From an uncultured Pelagibacteraceae bacterium (GTDB taxonomy: Bacteria > Pseudomonadota > Alphaproteobacteria > Pelagibacterales > Pelagibacteraceae), in the NCBI GenBank assembly GCA_902581775.1, contig CACHPJ010000002.1, positions 1 to 64,000 on the forward strand: a DNA stretch of 64,000 nucleotides. The letters run 5' to 3'. The position numbers were made by a program, and so were the translations under genes. Below the pieces are notes generated by a model, which worked only from the letters and a program-made list of their open reading frames with translations, did not search any database and was not told the origin of the DNA. Of this stretch, positions 61,757-64,000 are shown piece after piece (the stretch's first letter is position 1; every line of letters begins with the position of its first letter).

Positions 61757-63468
61757 AAAATATTTTAGCAAATGATCCTAGTCCATATTTACAACAACAT
61801 AAAAATAATCCTGTTCACTGGCAAACATGGAACAAAGAGTCTTTAAAACAAGCAAAAATTGAAAAAAAACCAATTTTATTAAGTATCGGATATTCAAGCT
61901 GTCACTGGTGTCATGTTATGGCGCATGAAAGCTTTGAAGATAAAAAAACAGCTGAATTAATGAATAATCATTTTATAAATATTAAAGTTGATCGTGAGGA
62001 AAGACCAGATATAGATTTTATCTTTCAAAGTTCTTATCAATTATTTAATAATTCCGGCGGAGGTTGGCCTTTAACTATTTTTCTTGACGAAAATGCTGTG
62101 CCGTTTATGGCCGGCACCTATTTTCCCAAAGAACCCAAACATGGACTTCCATCTTTTGCAAATGTTTTAAAACAAGTTAGTGAAACTTACCAAAAACAGA
62201 GAAATACAATTTTAAATCAAAAAGAATTAATAAAAAAACATCTAGATATAAAAAAAAATTCTGTAGTTAAACAAGATCTTGAGCCAATTTTAGAAGTTGT
62301 TTTGAATAATTTAGATCAGGAAAATGGTGGATATAAAGGTGCCCCCAAGTTTCCAACTTTTAATGTATTTGAAACTTTAATGTATTTTTATAATAAAACA
62401 AAAAAAGAAAAATTTTTAAAACCTGTTGAAATTTTATTAAATAAAATTTGCTCTCAAGGAATATACGATCATGTAGAGGGCGGTATCTCAAGATATACAG
62501 TAGATGAGAAATGGCTAGTCCCGCACTTTGAAAAAATGTTATACGACAATGTTCAATTTATATCATTGATGTCAAAATTTCTTAAAGTCAAACCAAACGA
62601 ATACTTAATTAAAAAGGTTAAACAAACTGCATTTTTTTTGGATAATAGTTTTGTAAATTCTAAAAATGGTTTACTCGGATCAGCTTTTGACGCGGATAGT
62701 GACGGTGAAGAAGGAAAGTATTATGTTTATAAATATGAAGAAATTAAAAATATAAAAAATATCAATAAATTCTTTGTGGTAAATCAATCAGGCAACTGGG
62801 AGGGTAAAATCATTTTACAAGAAGTATCGACTCCACCTGATGAAATTATTCAAGAATTAAAAAAAATAAGATCAAAGAAAAATAAACCATTTTTTGACAA
62901 TAAAACTCAATTAGATTTAAATAGTTTATGGGTGAGTAGTTTGATTAACTTACATCAGGTTTTTAAAAATGACAATTACTTGGTATTAGCAGAAAAATAT
63001 TTTAAAAGAATTGAAAATTGTTTTACCAAAGATGAGTTATTTCACAGTTATTCCAAGGAAATAGTTTTTTTAGAAGATTATGCTTTTTTTATAAAATGTC
63101 TTATAGACTTACACGAAGCCACTTTAAAAGTTGAATATAAATTAAAAGCAAGAGAGTTCAGTGATAAATGTATCGAAAAATTTTATGTGAGGAGTAAAAA
63201 AATATTTCAAAAAAATCCAATAGAAACAAACGATTTATTTATTGCGCCTATCGATATCAGTGACCATACAATACCCAATGGAAATTCTATTATGTTAAAT
63301 AATCTTTCTAGACTTGGTTATCTTGAAATTGGCAAAGAATTATCCGAAAGTCTAAATGGATACTTAAATATTTTTAAAAATCATATGCTTAGCAGTTTAA
63401 AATCTATAGATATTTTTAATCAAACTAACTCAGGAATTAAATGTACTGAGGATGGCTGTGACTTATAA
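61753..63468 (+). CDS. Thioredoxin-like DUF255 protein (YyaL/SPATA20 type)
   Basis: NPVHWQTWNKESL; GYSSCHWCHVMAHESFED; KVDREERPDID. Confidence 0.93.
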   Translation: MKNILANDPSPYLQQHKNNPVHWQTWNKESLKQAKIEKKPILLSIGYSSCHWCHVMAHESFEDKKTAELMNNHFINIKVDREERPDIDFIFQSSYQLFNNSGGGWPLTIFLDENAVPFMAGTYFPKEPKHGLPSFANVLKQVSETYQKQRNTILNQKELIKKHLDIKKNSVVKQDLEPILEVVLNNLDQENGGYKGAPKFPTFNVFETLMYFYNKTKKEKFLKPVEILLNKICSQGIYDHVEGGISRYTVDEKWLVPHFEKMLYDNVQFISLMSKFLKVKPNEYLIKKVKQTAFFLDNSFVNSKNGLLGSAFDADSDGEEGKYYVYKYEEIKNIKNINKFFVVNQSGNWEGKIILQEVSTPPDEIIQELKKIRSKKNKPFFDNKTQLDLNSLWVSSLINLHQVFKNDNYLVLAEKYFKRIENCFTKDELFHSYSKEIVFLEDYAFFIKCLIDLHEATLKVEYKLKAREFSDKCIEKFYVRSKKIFQKNPIETNDLFIAPIDISDHTIPNGNSIMLNNLSRLGYLEIGKELSESLNGYLNIFKNHMLSSLKSIDIFNQTNSGIKCTEDGCDL

Positions 63469-63469
63469 A

Positions 63470-64000
63470 ATGAAAAAACTAATTATATTATGTAATGAGA
63501 AAGTTTCTTGTGATACGCAAAATGACTTTTATTCTTTAAACGCAGATCTTCAGATACTTCCAGACGGGCTTAATGAAGTTTATGATGTTGAGTGTGTCTT
63601 CAGAAAACTCAAAAAAAAAGCTAATCATAAGTTTAATCTAAAAAAAATAAAATTATGTTCAAACATTTTTAGTTTTCTTTATAATGTTTTTAAAACTTTT
63701 CAAATAAAAGATAGCAGATACCTAATTATTACAATTACACCATACACGTTTTTAAGTTTTTTACTTTTAATTTTATTTAGAAAAAAAAATTTATTTTTAT
63801 ATTTAATGAGTAGTGGACATGAAGAATACAGACACATTATTGGTAGATACAGTGTATGGATTTATGACTTGATGTTTAAAATTATGACTAAAAATACAAA
63901 AGTGATAGTTTGCCACAAAAGACTTTTTGAAGAAAAAAAATCATTTTTAGTTAATCCTTCTCGTCTTAAAAAAAATTGGTTTGAAAATATAAACCAACCT
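63470..64000 (+). CDS. Probable glycosyltransferase, N-terminal part, runs off the window end
   Basis: Hand translation MKKLIILCNEKVSCDTQNDFYSLNADLQILPDG...; open to window end; GT-B-like N-terminal pattern only. Confidence 0.5.
   Translation, partial: MKKLIILCNEKVSCDTQNDFYSLNADLQILPDGLNEVYDVECVFRKLKKKANHKFNLKKIKLCSNIFSFLYNVFKTFQIKDSRYLIITITPYTFLSFLLLILFRKKNLFLYLMSSGHEEYRHIIGRYSVWIYDLMFKIMTKNTKVIVCHKRLFEEKKSFLVNPSRLKKNWFENINQP

Noticed and set aside
1-64000. CRISPR arrays, prophage, IS elements, toxin-antitoxin or restriction systems
   Set aside because: Looked for repeated spacers, transposase/integrase motifs and typical defence domains; none seen

Overview
AT-rich, densely packed bacterial chromosome segment. 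It is most consistent with a streamlined marine alphaproteobacterium of the SAR11/Pelagibacterales type; this is inferred from composition, very short intergenic spacers, class I LysRS, a Suv3-like helicase, and a DnaJ-CobS-CobT/BolA neighbourhood. No database search was possible. Most of the window is housekeeping: CarD/ferredoxin/Suv3-like helicase, a TAXI-TRAP transporter, a PDH operon with a lipoyl domain fused to E1, gltDB, thrS-infC-rpmI-rplT-pheS-pheT-lepA-tRNA-Ser, ampG/NlpC, trkH, class I lysS-pyrD-rpmB, aroK-aroB, def-fmt-truA, dapD-dapE, argB, and yidC-yidD-rnpA-rpmH. I found no phage, IS, CRISPR or recognisable defence island. The strongest accessory signals are: (1) an unannotated 59-aa, 8-cysteine zinc-ribbon-like ORF preceded by two near-consensus Fur boxes; (2) an orphan AAA+/VWA/J-domain (CobS-CobT-DnaJ) module with no CobN in view; (3) a duplicated lipoyl domain fused to homodimeric AceE, with a small SD-preceded leader ORF upstream; (4) a tRNA-Ser that starts on the nucleotide right after the lepA stop codon; (5) an unknown exported 583-aa protein coupled to a 60-aa membrane protein; (6) a perfect palindrome in front of gltD. 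Several small genes missing from the ORF track (rpmH, the 8-Cys ORF, a 49-aa CxxC ORF, a 3'-truncated glycosyltransferase) were recovered by hand translation.
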